Assembly: GCA_902560075.1 (NCBI GenBank)
Contig: CACEKE010000001.1
Location: 1-64,000, forward strand
Origin: an uncultured Pelagibacteraceae bacterium
Lineage (GTDB): Bacteria > Pseudomonadota > Alphaproteobacteria > Pelagibacterales > Pelagibacteraceae
Length of the DNA stretch: 64,000 bases
Reading direction: 5' to 3'
Part shown: in pieces, positions 1-8,670 of the stretch
Layout: each line of letters begins with the position of its first letter
Numbering within the stretch: the stretch's first letter is position 1
Program-made: the position numbers and the translations under genes
Notes under the pieces: generated by a model
What the model was told of the DNA's origin: nothing
Seen by the model: the letters and a program-made list of their open reading frames with translations, nothing else
Database searches by the model: none

Positions 1-258
1 TATAGCTTTAGATATCCCGTGTACCATTGCTCCTGCTTGACCAGTCATACCTCCCCCAATAACTTTACAAGTCACGTCATAGTCTGTTACTTGATTAATA
101 ATTTCAAAAGGTCTTGTGATTTGCATTTGATGATTTGGTCTTTTAAAATATTCTTTAAAGTCTTTTCCATTTACTGATATGTTGCCCGAACCCTTAGATA
201 GCCAAACTTTTGCTATAGATGTCTTTCTTCTACCAGTAGCGTATTTTGAATTTTCCAT
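1..258 (-). CDS. rpsI: 30S ribosomal protein S9, C-terminal part cut by window edge
   Basis: Reading the minus strand from the ATG at 258 gives a protein beginning MENSKYATGRRKTSIAKV, the typical S9 start (YATGRRK), and continuing through GGGMTGQAGA, the glycine-rich S9 core. S9 is a small-subunit protein whose C-terminal tail reaches the P-site tRNA. The tail and stop codon lie beyond position 1, so the gene is partial here. It follows rplM by two bases, the near-universal rplM-rpsI pair, and is almost certainly cotranscribed from the promoter proposed before rplM. Confidence 0.97.
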   Translation of the reverse strand, partial: MENSKYATGRRKTSIAKVWLSKGSGNISVNGKDFKEYFKRPNHQMQITRPFEIINQVTDYDVTCKVIGGGMTGQAGAMVHGISKAI

Positions 259-260
259 TT

Positions 261-719
261 TTAACTTTTAATTAGGTTTTTTTTATTAAGTGATAAAATA
301 TCTAATACTTTTGGATTTTGAGCTGAGTGTGGATGATTATCTCCAACATACATTTTAACTTTTGTTAGTTGTTTTTTGGCTAAAGGTCCACCTGGTAACA
401 TTCTTTTAACAGCTAGTCTTAAAATTTCATCAGGTTTCTTTTTTGACAATCTTGATGGAGTAGTTTCTTTAATTCCACCTGGATAACCTGTGTGTCTATA
501 ATATTTTTTTTTCTCAAATTTATTACCAGTGAACTTCAAATTTTCAATATTCTTTACTACAACAAAATCTCCATTATCCATATGAGGTGTAAAATTAGTT
601 TTATTTTTACCTCTTATTATTTTCGAAATAACTGTAGCTAATCTTCCAACGATGGCATTTGAAGCATCAATTTCGTACCACTCGCTTTTTAACTCGCTTT
701 TTTTTAGAAATTTTGACAT
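261..719 (-). CDS. rplM: 50S ribosomal protein L13
   Basis: The 152-residue protein has the L13 landmarks: WYEIDASNAIVGRLAT near residues 15-30, a HMDNGDFVVV segment near 46-55, the YYRHTGYPGG motif near 73-82, and the MLPGGPLAKKQL segment near 107-118. L13 is an early-assembling 23S rRNA-binding protein. It is the first gene of an rplM-rpsI operon. The ATG has no recognisable Shine-Dalgarno sequence upstream, while a TTGACT/TATTAA promoter-like pair ends only nine bases before it, so the mRNA may have almost no leader. Confidence 0.98.
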   Translation of the reverse strand: MSKFLKKSELKSEWYEIDASNAIVGRLATVISKIIRGKNKTNFTPHMDNGDFVVVKNIENLKFTGNKFEKKKYYRHTGYPGGIKETTPSRLSKKKPDEILRLAVKRMLPGGPLAKKQLTKVKMYVGDNHPHSAQNPKVLDILSLNKKNLIKS

Positions 720-728
720 GATGCGGGA

Positions 729-756
729 TTAATACTTGATATATTAATAAAGTCAA
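729..756 (-). promoter_or_regulatory. Candidate sigma-70 promoter of rplM-rpsI
   Basis: On the minus strand TTGACT (756-751) and TATTAA (734-729) are separated by 16 bases. The -35 matches consensus at five of six positions and the -10 at four. Transcription would begin around 722, only a few bases before the rplM ATG at 719. This is a prediction from pattern and position only. Confidence 0.45.
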
Positions 757-780
757 TTGTTGGTTTTATTAAAAAAAACC

Positions 781-860
781 ACATTTTAATGGTCTTTTTT
801 AACCTTGAACCTAATACAAAATTTATAATAGAATTATAATTTAACAAAGCCAAAGGAGAT
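781..860 (+). ncRNA. Probable SAM-II/SAM-V-type riboswitch controlling metY
   Basis: The 145-base gap before metY holds TTTAACCTTG at 798-807, flanked by GGTC (791-794) and GAACC (807-811), which can form a short stem. An AT-rich hairpin follows at about 819-842. The segment AAAGCCAAAGGAG (846-858) contains the ribosome binding site of metY. A TTTAACC-containing loop with a downstream AAAGCYAAA-like strand is the shared core of SAM-II and SAM-V pseudoknot riboswitches, and SAM-V was described from Pelagibacter and other marine bacteria. The ribosome site lies inside the 3' pseudoknot strand, so binding of S-adenosylmethionine would be expected to block translation. The class assignment is from memory of the consensus. 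Confidence 0.62.
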
Positions 861-864
861 CATA

Positions 865-2190
865 ATGTCTAAATCAAAAAACCCGGAAACTATAGCTTTA
901 CATGGTGGTGAGTATAGAAGCGATCCTTCAACAACAGCTGTAGCCGTTCCTATATACAGAACTACATCATATCAATTCAATAATACAGATCATGCTGCAA
1001 ATTTATTTGGTCTAAAAGAATTCGGTAATATTTATACTCGTATCATGAACCCAACAAACGATGTTCTTGAAAAAAGAGTAGCAGCTCTAGAAAATGGACT
1101 AGCATGTGTAACTGTTGGTTCTGGTCAAGCTGCATCAACATTTGCAATAATGAATTTATGCCAATCTGGAGATAATTTTATTAGTTCAACAGATCTTTAC
1201 GGTGGTACTGTAAACTTATTTACGCATACTCTAAAAAAACTTGGTATTGAATGTAGATATGCAGATCCCTCAGATCCAAAAAACTTTGAAAAACTTGTAG
1301 ATGAAAAAACTAGATGCTTTTATGCAGAAACATTGCCTAATCCATATTTGAGAGTTTTTCCAATAAAAGAAGTATCAGACATAGGTAGGAAACATAATAT
1401 ACCTCTTATAATGGACAACACAGCTTCTCCGGTAATTTGTAAACCGTTAGATCATGGTGCTGCCGTAGTTGTACATTCACTTACTAAATTCATTGGAGGT
1501 CATGGAACAGTTATAGGAGGATGCTTAGTCGATGGTGGAAATTTTGACTGGACAGCTGATCCGAAGAGACAACCACTATTTAATGAACCTGACGCAAGTT
1601 ATGGAGGTGCAGTTTGGGGTGAAGTTGTACCACAGTTAACTGGAGCCAATGTAGCATTTGCCGTTAGAGCTCGTGTATGCTTGCTTAGGGATCTTGGGGC
1701 ACCACTAGCTCCTGATAATGCATGGGGTATTATTCAAGGCTTAGAAACTGCTCCATTAAGAATGAAACAACATTGTTCTAATGCTGAAAAAGTTGTTGAT
1801 TTTTTAACAAAACATAAAAGTGTAACCAGAGTTATATATCCTACACTTCATAAAGGTACTGTAGGTGATAGAGCTAAAAAATATTTTAAAGGTGGAAATG
1901 GAGCTCTTGTAGGTATCGAGGTAAAAGGAGGTGTTGAGGCTGGTAAGAAATTTATAGAAGCTCTTAAAATGTTCTATCATGTTGCAAATATTGGTGATGC
2001 AAGAAGTTTAGCTATACACCCAGCCACTACTACACATAGTCAATTGACTGAAGAAGAGTTATTAGCTGCTGGAGTTACCCCTGGATATGTAAGATTATCA
2101 ATCGGTATAGAACACCCAGACGACATTATTGCTGATTTGAAACAAGCTTTAGATGCATCTGGTAAACCAGGACTAAAAGCAGTTAGTTAG
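865..2190 (+). CDS. metY: O-acetylhomoserine sulfhydrylase (PLP-dependent)
   Basis: The 441-residue protein is a Cys/Met-metabolism PLP enzyme of the MetY length class. It shows YTRIMNPT (57-64) near the N-terminus, the cofactor-binding Asp184 in LIMDNT, and the Schiff-base Lys208 in SLTKFIGGHG. The insert-rich middle and about 440 residues favour O-acetylhomoserine sulfhydrylase over the shorter cystathionine gamma-synthases. It would make homocysteine from O-acetylhomoserine and sulfide. AAGGAG is placed seven bases before the ATG and forms part of the proposed riboswitch, which fits feedback by the pathway end product SAM. Its stop overlaps ctaA, convergent, by eight bases. Confidence 0.9.
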   Translation: MSKSKNPETIALHGGEYRSDPSTTAVAVPIYRTTSYQFNNTDHAANLFGLKEFGNIYTRIMNPTNDVLEKRVAALENGLACVTVGSGQAASTFAIMNLCQSGDNFISSTDLYGGTVNLFTHTLKKLGIECRYADPSDPKNFEKLVDEKTRCFYAETLPNPYLRVFPIKEVSDIGRKHNIPLIMDNTASPVICKPLDHGAAVVVHSLTKFIGGHGTVIGGCLVDGGNFDWTADPKRQPLFNEPDASYGGAVWGEVVPQLTGANVAFAVRARVCLLRDLGAPLAPDNAWGIIQGLETAPLRMKQHCSNAEKVVDFLTKHKSVTRVIYPTLHKGTVGDRAKKYFKGGNGALVGIEVKGGVEAGKKFIEALKMFYHVANIGDARSLAIHPATTTHSQLTEEELLAAGVTPGYVRLSIGIEHPDDIIADLKQALDASGKPGLKAVS

Positions 2191-3205
2191 TTTTTAAATT
2201 TTTATAGAGTAAATAAATACTTGAGCTAACTAAAAATATAGAACTTATTTGGTGCATAGATGCAAATCCAATCTGTGCACCATAAAGTAAAGTTAAGATA
2301 CCAAGAACAATTTGAACTAATAACAGAGCACCAAGCAAACAAATTACTTTTGCTAAACCAAAAATTTTATTTTTAAAAATTTTATAAAGAATTATTATAT
2401 AAAAAACTGTGATTAAATATGCAAGGTTCCTATGCATAAACTGAACTAATGATGGATCATTAAAAGCTGAAATTTTAAATATATTCAATATAACATTATC
2501 GTCAGGAAAATATGAATTACCCATCAATGGCCATGAATTATATATAGTACCAGCATCCATTCCAGACACAAAAGCTCCTATTGAAATTTGTCCAAATATA
2601 AGAATTAAAAAAGTAAAAGGAATAAAAAAGTTTAAACGTTTTTCAGGAATTTCAATATCCTTTAATTTTAGATAATTCCAAAAAATTAAAGAAAGTATCA
2701 AAAAGGCTACTAATAAATGTAATGAAAGTCTGTAATGACTCACATCAACCCTGTCAACTAAACCACTTGAAACCATGTACCATCCAATAAAACCTTGAAA
2801 ACAAATTAGAAAAAATATTAAATACAAATTAATTAGATATTTAAATTTTATTTTAAAAGAAAAATATATTAATGGAATTAAATAAGCTAGTCCTATTAGT
2901 CTTCCTAAAAATCTATGTATCCATTCCCACCAAAAAATAATTTTAAATTCATTCATAGTCATAGAATAATTTTGTAACTTAAACTCAGGTATTTCCTTGT
3001 ACAAATTAAAATATTGGACCCAATCATTTTCATTTAAAGGTGGCAAAATACCAGAAAATAACTGCCATTTGGTAATAGAAAGGCCAGAGTCGGTTAGCCT
3101 GGTGAGTCCACCAACAATAATCATAATTGATATTAGCCAAAACATAGAGCCTAACCATAAAGAAATATGGACTTTTAATTTTGAATTATCTATGTACATA
3201 GTCAT
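2183..3205 (-). CDS. ctaA: Heme A synthase (COX15/CtaA family)
   Basis: The 340-residue protein is strongly hydrophobic with about eight membrane spans in two four-helix halves. The family motif GGLTRLTDSGLSITKW lies near residues 32-47. Conserved heme-ligand histidines are visible in WIHRFLGR, LSLHLLVAF, QFMHRNLAY and ASMHQISS. The enzyme oxidises the C8 methyl of heme O to the formyl of heme A for aa3-type cytochrome oxidase, in the inner membrane. It stands alone, divergent from the chorismate mutase gene across a 37-base gap containing two TATAAT-like sequences. Confidence 0.95.
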   Translation of the reverse strand: MTMYIDNSKLKVHISLWLGSMFWLISIMIIVGGLTRLTDSGLSITKWQLFSGILPPLNENDWVQYFNLYKEIPEFKLQNYSMTMNEFKIIFWWEWIHRFLGRLIGLAYLIPLIYFSFKIKFKYLINLYLIFFLICFQGFIGWYMVSSGLVDRVDVSHYRLSLHLLVAFLILSLIFWNYLKLKDIEIPEKRLNFFIPFTFLILIFGQISIGAFVSGMDAGTIYNSWPLMGNSYFPDDNVILNIFKISAFNDPSLVQFMHRNLAYLITVFYIIILYKIFKNKIFGLAKVICLLGALLLVQIVLGILTLLYGAQIGFASMHQISSIFLVSSSIYLLYKNLKTN

Positions 3206-3242
3206 TTTGATATAATAAATTTATATAATTCCAATTGAATAA

Positions 3243-3533
3243 ATGTCGCCTATTAAAAAAAAAAAATTAAATAAATTGAGAAATGAGCTTGATTCTTTAG
3301 ATAATACACTACTAAAAATAATTAAAAAAAGAACAGCAATTGTTAAACAGGTTTTAAAGCTTAAAGATTATAAGTATCAAATAGTTGATAAGAAAAGAAT
3401 AAAAATAATCTTGAACAGAATAAAAAAAAAATCAATTAAAAATAAAATTGATCCAAAAATAACTAATCATATTTGGAAAAACATGATTAAATCATACATT
3501 GATTATGAAAGAAGAAATTTTAAAAGTAAGTAA
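3243..3533 (+). CDS. Small monofunctional chorismate mutase, AroQ type
   Basis: The 96-residue, very Lys-rich helical protein matches the AroQ fold: LRNELDSLDNTLLKIIKKRTAIV (helix 1, conserved Arg, D and the RxxIV turn), KLKDYKYQIVDKKR (the Lys and D..R pair of the active site) and a C-terminal helix. It would convert chorismate to prephenate on the way to phenylalanine and tyrosine. The usual fusion partner (prephenate dehydratase or dehydrogenase) is absent, so the domain stands alone. The call is by domain pattern; several active-site positions near the C-terminus are not clearly conserved. The stop codon abuts that of rpmG on the other strand. Confidence 0.75.
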   Translation: MSPIKKKKLNKLRNELDSLDNTLLKIIKKRTAIVKQVLKLKDYKYQIVDKKRIKIILNRIKKKSIKNKIDPKITNHIWKNMIKSYIDYERRNFKSK

Positions 3534-3725
3534 TTATTTACTATGAGGTGGCAATTTTTTTTCCACAAACATCTCGTGTTTTCTAGTACTTGGATTGTAC
3601 TTTTTAGCTTTTAATTTAATCTTAGCCTTTTCTCCACCAGCAGGTTTTTTTACGTAGTAAAAAAAGGGACTGTCTGGTTTTGTCTCTGGGACTAATCTGA
3701 CTTTAACGTGTGTTTTTTTTGCCAT
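3534..3725 (-). CDS. rpmG: 50S ribosomal protein L33
   Basis: The 63-residue protein has the L33 pattern of a basic small protein: FFYYVKKP near 21-28, KAKKYNPSTRKHEMFVEKKLP near 39-59. The zinc-finger cysteines found in some L33 proteins are absent, so this is the cysteine-free form. It is a little longer than the usual 50-55 residues because of an N-terminal loop. It is followed upstream by the MerR gene with no spacing (stop-to-start adjacent), so it may be at the end of that transcript. Confidence 0.93.
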   Translation of the reverse strand: MAKKTHVKVRLVPETKPDSPFFYYVKKPAGGEKAKIKLKAKKYNPSTRKHEMFVEKKLPPHSK

Positions 3726-4088
3726 CTAATTTCTTTTTAATTCTTTAATTAATTTAGATATTTTTTTTAATTTAAATTTAATTTTTTCAGAATTGTTTAT
3801 ATTTGAAATATTGTTTTCGTCAACTAGTGTTTTTTCCGAATTAATTTGATTTTTTGCGCCTTCTATAGTCATGCCTTTTTCTTTTAAAAGAAATTTAATT
3901 TTTTTTAAAATCTTTATAGTTTCGATATTGTAGTATCTTCTAGAATTAAATATTTTAGGTCTAACAATTTTAAATTGTTTTTCCCAAAATCTTAATGTGT
4001 GTGTGTTAGGTTTTCCGTCGTTTTTTTTTAAATCTAAAATAATTGCAACCTCTCCAATTGTTTTGTATTTTTGATTATTATTGTTCAC
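3726..4088 (-). CDS. MerR-family helix-turn-helix regulator
   Basis: The 120-residue protein begins with a MerR-type winged helix: YKTIGEVAIILDL (8-20) then HTLRFWEKQF (30-39) and SRRYYN (49-54), the DNA-contacting wing. A short Lys-rich coiled tail follows and there is no recognisable effector domain or conserved cysteine set. Such a small MerR gene directly after ihfA is standard in alphaproteobacteria, where its target is not generally established. The start overlaps the end of ihfA by 11 bases, indicating translational coupling. The ligand and regulon cannot be told from the sequence. Confidence 0.88.
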   Translation of the reverse strand: MNNNNQKYKTIGEVAIILDLKKNDGKPNTHTLRFWEKQFKIVRPKIFNSRRYYNIETIKILKKIKFLLKEKGMTIEGAKNQINSEKTLVDENNISNINNSEKIKFKLKKISKLIKELKRN

Positions 4089-4371
4089 TATTTATATATT
4101 TTTTAAAATCTTTAGATGCTTTAAATAATACAACATTTCTTGAACTTATAGTTGCTTTTTCTTTAGTTTTAGGGTTTCTACCAATTCTTTCTCTTTTTTT
4201 TTTTAAAAAAAAGGTTCCAAAACCGGATATTTTAACTTTTTGATTTTTAATTAAATTTTCTAACAATATGTCAAAAAAATCATCAATTAATGCTTCACAA
4301 ATTTTTTTTGAATAGCCTATTTGCATGTATATAGAGTTTATTATTTCTTTTTTGGTGAGATTATCTCTCAT
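4078..4371 (-). CDS. ihfA: Integration host factor alpha subunit
   Basis: At 97 residues this is a HU/IHF-fold DNA-bending protein. The signature GRNPKTKEKATISSRNVVLFKASKDFK occupies about residues 63-89 and the N-terminal LTKKEIINSIY is typical of IHF alpha. IHF alpha pairs with IHF beta to bend DNA in replication, transcription and recombination. The position between plsX and a merR gene is the alphaproteobacterial ihfA location, which distinguishes it from hupB. It starts one base after plsX ends; fabH, which normally separates these two, is absent. Confidence 0.9.
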   Translation of the reverse strand: MRDNLTKKEIINSIYMQIGYSKKICEALIDDFFDILLENLIKNQKVKISGFGTFFLKKKRERIGRNPKTKEKATISSRNVVLFKASKDFKKYINSEQ

Positions 4372-4372
4372 A

Positions 4373-5377
4373 TTATAAAATATTATTTTTAATCTTTTCT
4401 ATCAATTTACCCTCAATAATTTTTTCACATACTCCTAAGGAATTTGCAAATCCAATATAATCAGTTCCTCCATGACTTTTGATCACTGGTGAATTTAATC
4501 CAAGAAGTATTGCACCATTATATAATCTAGGATCTAATTTTTCTTTAAACTTTTTTAAATTTTTAATATTTAGAAAAGAAGAAATCTTTCCTAATAGATT
4601 TCCACTTAATGCATTTTTTAGTTCATTTGTTATAAAATTTGCAGTCCCTTCTGCTGTTTTTAAAGCTACGTTTCCAGTAAATCCATCAGTAACAATAACA
4701 TTAACTTTGCCATCCATGATTTGATTACCTTCTATATAGCCACAAAAATCATATATAGGATTTTTTTTGTTTGAAAGTTCTTTATATGTATTTTTAATTG
4801 TTGAATTTCCTTTTATTTCTTCTGAACCTATATTTAATAAAGAAACTTTAGAAATCTCATGTGGAAATAAAGATTTGTGTAAAGCTGCACCCATCAAACT
4901 AAAATCAATTAAATTTTTTTCATTACACTCTACATTGGCACCTAAATCTAGAACAACATTCATGCCAATTTTATTAGGCCACAATGCTGATAAGGCTGGC
5001 TTATCAATATTTTCAATCATGGGTATATTTAATTTAGCAATAACAAAAAGTGCTCCTGTGTTACCTGCTGATACTACAACATCTGAATCTTTACACTTAA
5101 CACTATCAATTGCTTTCCACATACTTGTATTCTTTCCTTTTTTTGCAGCTGAAAGAGCGGTGTCGTCATTAGATATTTTTTCTTTAGTATCGAACAGTTT
5201 ATAATTTTGTTTTATTGGATATTTTTTAATAAATTCAGAGATTTTATCTACATCGCCAAAAATGTTATATAATATTTCTTCTTTTTTTTTAGAGTGTAAA
5301 GAAATACCTCTTATAACTTTTTCAGGAGAATTGTCTCCACCCATTGCATCTACTGCAATTCTAATTGGAGTTAACAT
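4373..5377 (-). CDS. plsX: Phosphate acyltransferase PlsX
   Basis: The 334-residue protein begins IRIAVDAMGGDNSP, the PlsX signature, and carries DTALSAAKKGKNTSMW near 72-87, VSAGNTGAL near 104-112 and VTDGFTGNVALKTAEG near 230-245. PlsX makes acyl-phosphate from acyl-ACP, which PlsY uses to acylate glycerol-3-phosphate; plsY is also in this window at 40772. The gene follows rpmF by three bases, the widespread rpmF-plsX pair. Full length for the family. Confidence 0.97.
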   Translation of the reverse strand: MLTPIRIAVDAMGGDNSPEKVIRGISLHSKKKEEILYNIFGDVDKISEFIKKYPIKQNYKLFDTKEKISNDDTALSAAKKGKNTSMWKAIDSVKCKDSDVVVSAGNTGALFVIAKLNIPMIENIDKPALSALWPNKIGMNVVLDLGANVECNEKNLIDFSLMGAALHKSLFPHEISKVSLLNIGSEEIKGNSTIKNTYKELSNKKNPIYDFCGYIEGNQIMDGKVNVIVTDGFTGNVALKTAEGTANFITNELKNALSGNLLGKISSFLNIKNLKKFKEKLDPRLYNGAILLGLNSPVIKSHGGTDYIGFANSLGVCEKIIEGKLIEKIKNNIL

Positions 5378-5380
5378 ATT

Positions 5381-5560
5381 TTACTCTTTTGGGTCTAAAA
5401 CTTGTCTACCTTTATAAAAACCAGTTTTTAAATCCATGTGATGAGACAACCTATATTCACCACTTTTTTTATCTTCAATAATATTTTTTGAAGAATGTTG
5501 TATGTGAGATCTTCTCTTCCCAGCTCTAGATTTTGTTGTTTTTCTTTTTGGTACAGCCAT
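5381..5560 (-). CDS. rpmF: 50S ribosomal protein L32
   Basis: The minus-strand frame from the ATG at 5560 encodes 59 residues beginning [19 protein letters not shown], the universal L32 start, and ending [11 protein letters not shown]32 is a small basic large-subunit protein. The zinc-binding cysteines of some L32 forms are absent, as is common in proteobacteria. It sits three bases before plsX. The DUF177/YceD gene commonly found before rpmF is not present; the bc1 chaperone gene precedes it directly, ending two bases upstream. Confidence 0.96.
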   Translation of the reverse strand: MAVPKRKTTKSRAGKRRSHIQHSSKNIIEDKKSGEYRLSHHMDLKTGFYKGRQVLDPKE

Positions 5561-5562
5561 AA

Positions 5563-6033
5563 TTAAATTTCCAATTTTATTATATCGTTTAAGAATGAAT
5601 TTAAAGAGTTTTTTTTTAACAAATTTATATATTTATCAAAATAATCAACAAAAAAAGCTGTATTTGAGTTTATATCTATATAATTTAAAAAAAATTCTTT
5701 TTTTTTATTATTATCTTTCTCTTCCCAATCCTCTATTTCTAATATTAGTTTATGAAATAAATTTAGGTAATCCTTCATTTTTTTATTGATTGAAACGTCT
5801 CCGTAACCGATTTCCCTAATAGAAATTTCTAGTTGTCTAAAATTAAAATCATATATTTTTTGTAATAACTTTTTTTCCTCGCTCTTGTATATTTTAAGAA
5901 AAAAAGCAAAATGAATAAGATAAAATGTTAATCTTATTGAAAAAGTTTCCTCACTATTGAGATTTTTATATAATAATTTATTTCTAGTTAAATTAATTAA
6001 ATTATTGTAAATATTAAGGTAATTATCACTCAT
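5563..6033 (-). CDS. Ubiquinol-cytochrome c assembly chaperone (CBP3/UQCC1 family)
   Basis: The 156-residue protein is mainly helical, with the family segment [18 protein letters not shown] around residues 72-89, comparable to the REMGVGD-x-VGKRMK pattern of the Ubiq_cyt_C_chap family. In mitochondria CBP3 assists cytochrome b assembly; in alphaproteobacteria the gene typically sits between bamE (divergent) and the rpmF-plsX cluster, exactly as here. It is highly Lys/Asn/Ile-rich and diverged, so the assignment leans on context and one motif. Its ATG and that of bamE are immediately back to back. Confidence 0.8.
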   Translation of the reverse strand: MSDNYLNIYNNLINLTRNKLLYKNLNSEETFSIRLTFYLIHFAFFLKIYKSEEKKLLQKIYDFNFRQLEISIREIGYGDVSINKKMKDYLNLFHKLILEIEDWEEKDNNKKKEFFLNYIDINSNTAFFVDYFDKYINLLKKNSLNSFLNDIIKLEI

Positions 6034-6495
6034 ATGAAAATTATTTTAATTATTGTATTTATACTTATATCAAGTTGCAGCACTAATAAAGTAGTTAAAA
6101 ATCACGGCACTAGTTTTATAAAAAATAAATCGAAGGATTTAGTTGTTAATAAATCTAATAAAAATGATGTTTTAGAAATTCTAGGTCCTCCATCTACAAA
6201 AAGCTCCTTTGATGATAATATATGGGTATACATAGAAACAAAAAAAACTAGTACATCTATTTTTAAATTAGGTAAAAGAAATACGGAAAAGAATAACATT
6301 TTAATACTACATCTTGATAATTTAGGTTTAATTAAAACAAAAAATTTTTATGATTTAGCTAAAATGAATGAGATTGAATTTAGTGAAAAGATTACATCAA
6401 GTGGTTATCAGAAAAATTCTTATGTCTACAACCTATTAACAAGTTTAAGACATAAAATAAATTCGCCAATAGAAAGAACAAAATCAAAAAAATAA
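6034..6495 (+). CDS. bamE: Outer-membrane assembly lipoprotein BamE (SmpA/OmlA)
   Basis: The 153-residue protein starts with a short lipoprotein signal, hydrophobic residues 2-12 ending in the lipobox ISSC, so Cys15 should be lipidated. The BamE-type core follows: NKNDVLEILGPPS near 41-53, then DDNIWVYIE near 60-68. BamE is an accessory of the BAM complex that inserts beta-barrel proteins into the outer membrane. Its divergent position beside the bc1 chaperone gene is normal for alphaproteobacteria. No in-frame start lies close upstream, so the ATG adjacent to the neighbour's ATG is well supported. Confidence 0.87.
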   Translation: MKIILIIVFILISSCSTNKVVKNHGTSFIKNKSKDLVVNKSNKNDVLEILGPPSTKSSFDDNIWVYIETKKTSTSIFKLGKRNTEKNNILILHLDNLGLIKTKNFYDLAKMNEIEFSEKITSSGYQKNSYVYNLLTSLRHKINSPIERTKSKK

Positions 6496-6497
6496 AT

Positions 6498-8603
6498 TTA
6501 AGAAGCAATTACTGCAAGTAATAATAATGCAACGATATTAGTAATTTTGATCATAGGGTTAACAGCAGGACCTGCGGTATCTTTATAGGGATCTCCTACA
6601 GTATCACCAGTAACAGCGGCTTTATGCGCTTCTGATCCTTTTCCACCAAAGTTACCATCCTCAATATATTTCTTTGCGTTATCCCATGCACCACCACCGG
6701 CTGTCATAGACACTGCAACAAACAATCCAGTTATTATAACACCCAATAACATTGCACCAACTGAGGCTAATGCTGCAACCTGTCCACCAATTAAAAATAT
6801 TACAAAATATAAAACTATCGGAGATAAAACTGGCAATAAAGAAGGTATGATCATTTCTTTAATTGCTGCTATTGTTAAAAGGTCAACTAATTTTGCGTAA
6901 TCAGGCTTCTGAGTTTTCTTCATAATTCCAGGAAATTTTTTAAACTGTCTTCTTACCTCAACAACTACTGCTCCTCCTGCTCTTCCAACAGCCTGCATTC
7001 CCATTGAACCAAATAAATAAGGTAACATTCCACCTATTAATAAACCAACTACAACATATGGATTTGATAAATCAAAGGTAACGACTACACCCTCAAGTTT
7101 AGAACCTGCAATTTTAGAAAAATGTTTTATATCCTCTGTGTAAGCAGCAAAAAGAACTAATGCGCCTAAACCTGCTGACCCAATAGCATATCCCTTAGTT
7201 ACAGCTTTTGTTGTGTTTCCAACAGCATCTAAAGCATCTGTAGTTTTTCTAACGTTATTTGGTAATTTAGACATTTCAGCTATACCACCAGCATTATCAG
7301 TGACAGGTCCATAAGCATCTAATGCAACAACCATTCCAGCTAAAGCCAACATAGTTGTAACAGCTATAGCTATACCATAAAGTCCTGCAATTGAATTTGT
7401 TAATAAGATACCAGCAACTATAATTAAAGCTGGTATTGCTGTTGCCTCCATAGATACTGCTAAACCTTGAATAACATTTGTTCCGTGTCCAGTTGTGGAT
7501 GATTTAGCAACACTTTTTACAGGTCTGTAATTTGTACCAGTATAGTATTCGGTAATCCATATGATTAAACCGGTTATTACAAGACCAATAACTCCACAGT
7601 AATATAAACTTGTTCCGTTAAATGTTTTTTTTCCAACTGAATAAATATTATCAAAACCAATTACATAATCTGTTAATGGATATAAAACAACTAATGAAGA
7701 AATAGCTGTTACTATAAAACCTTTATATAAGGCACCCATAACATTCTTACTTTTACCTAGCCTTACAAAATATGTGCCCAAAATAGATGTAATGATGCAA
7801 GCGCCCCCAATTGTTAAGGGATATAACATCATGCTCATGTCATTTTGGAAAAAAATAGATGCTAATACCATAGTTGCAACTATTGTTACAGCATAAGTCT
7901 CAAAAAGATCTGCAGCCATTCCTGCACAGTCACCAACATTATCTCCAACATTATCAGCGATCACTGCAGGGTTTCTAGGGTCATCCTCTGGTATGCCTGC
8001 TTCAACTTTACCTACAAGATCTGCTCCAACATCAGCACCTTTAGTAAAAATTCCTCCACCCAATCGTGCGAAAATTGATATTAAGGATGCACCAAAACCT
8101 AAGGCAACTAATGCATTAACTATTTCTCTTTCATCGATATTGAATTTTAATAAAATGTAATAATAAACTGAAATCGAAAGTAATGCTAAACCAGCTACTA
8201 ACATTCCAGTTACCGCTCCTGATTTGAAAGCAACATTTAATCCATTTGTTAATCCCTTTCTGGAAGCTTCAGCAGTTCGAACATTTGCCTGAACAGAAAC
8301 AAGCATTCCAATGTATCCTGCTATACCTGATAAGGCCGCACCGATTAAATAACCTAGACCAACTAATGGACTGAAAGCGATACTTATAATTACCAGCACA
8401 ACAACACCTACGATTGCTATAGTCTTGTATTGTCTATTTAAATATGCTTTAGCACCAACTTGAATTGCAGATGCTATTTCTTGCATTTTAGAATTACCCG
8501 AACTCGAATTAAGAATATTTTTACCTGTAAAAAAACCGTAAACAATTGATAAAATTCCTGCAAATATAGTGTAGAGAAGAATTGTTTCGCTTATAGTATC
8601 CAT
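6498..8603 (-). CDS. hppA: Membrane-bound proton-translocating pyrophosphatase, K+-independent type
   Basis: At 701 residues with about 16 membrane spans, it shows the substrate-binding [11 protein letters not shown] (191-201) and the [13 protein letters not shown] motif (217-229), plus the C-terminal [13 protein letters not shown]. It hydrolyses pyrophosphate and pumps protons across the inner membrane, allowing energy recovery from biosynthetic PPi. The subclass marker [10 protein letters not shown] (462-471) has Lys466 and Thr469, where K+-dependent enzymes carry Ala and Gly, so K+-independent H+ pumping is inferred. It follows thiL on the same strand after a 67-base gap that probably contains its promoter. 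Confidence 0.96.
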   Translation of the reverse strand: MDTISETILLYTIFAGILSIVYGFFTGKNILNSSSGNSKMQEIASAIQVGAKAYLNRQYKTIAIVGVVVLVIISIAFSPLVGLGYLIGAALSGIAGYIGMLVSVQANVRTAEASRKGLTNGLNVAFKSGAVTGMLVAGLALLSISVYYYILLKFNIDEREIVNALVALGFGASLISIFARLGGGIFTKGADVGADLVGKVEAGIPEDDPRNPAVIADNVGDNVGDCAGMAADLFETYAVTIVATMVLASIFFQNDMSMMLYPLTIGGACIITSILGTYFVRLGKSKNVMGALYKGFIVTAISSLVVLYPLTDYVIGFDNIYSVGKKTFNGTSLYYCGVIGLVITGLIIWITEYYTGTNYRPVKSVAKSSTTGHGTNVIQGLAVSMEATAIPALIIVAGILLTNSIAGLYGIAIAVTTMLALAGMVVALDAYGPVTDNAGGIAEMSKLPNNVRKTTDALDAVGNTTKAVTKGYAIGSAGLGALVLFAAYTEDIKHFSKIAGSKLEGVVVTFDLSNPYVVVGLLIGGMLPYLFGSMGMQAVGRAGGAVVVEVRRQFKKFPGIMKKTQKPDYAKLVDLLTIAAIKEMIIPSLLPVLSPIVLYFVIFLIGGQVAALASVGAMLLGVIITGLFVAVSMTAGGGAWDNAKKYIEDGNFGGKGSEAHKAAVTGDTVGDPYKDTAGPAVNPMIKITNIVALLLLAVIAS

Positions 8604-8670
8604 ATGATTTGATCCTTTATATAAAAATCGGACATTACAAAAAAATTAATAAAAGGCAATAATTAACTTT

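Noticed and set aside
761..781. TGGTTTT...AAAACCA hairpin as a rho-independent terminator
   Set aside because: No gene ends upstream on the plus strand, and on the minus strand it precedes the rplM promoter; it is weak (AT-rich) and more likely part of, or adjacent to, the metY leader.
3206..3242. Bidirectional promoter between ctaA and the chorismate mutase gene
   Set aside because: Two TATAAT-like sequences are present but no convincing -35 at proper spacing; such sequences are expected in DNA this AT-rich.
6102..6299. 65-codon open frame antisense to bamE
   Set aside because: Shadow frame of bamE with no motif or ribosome site.
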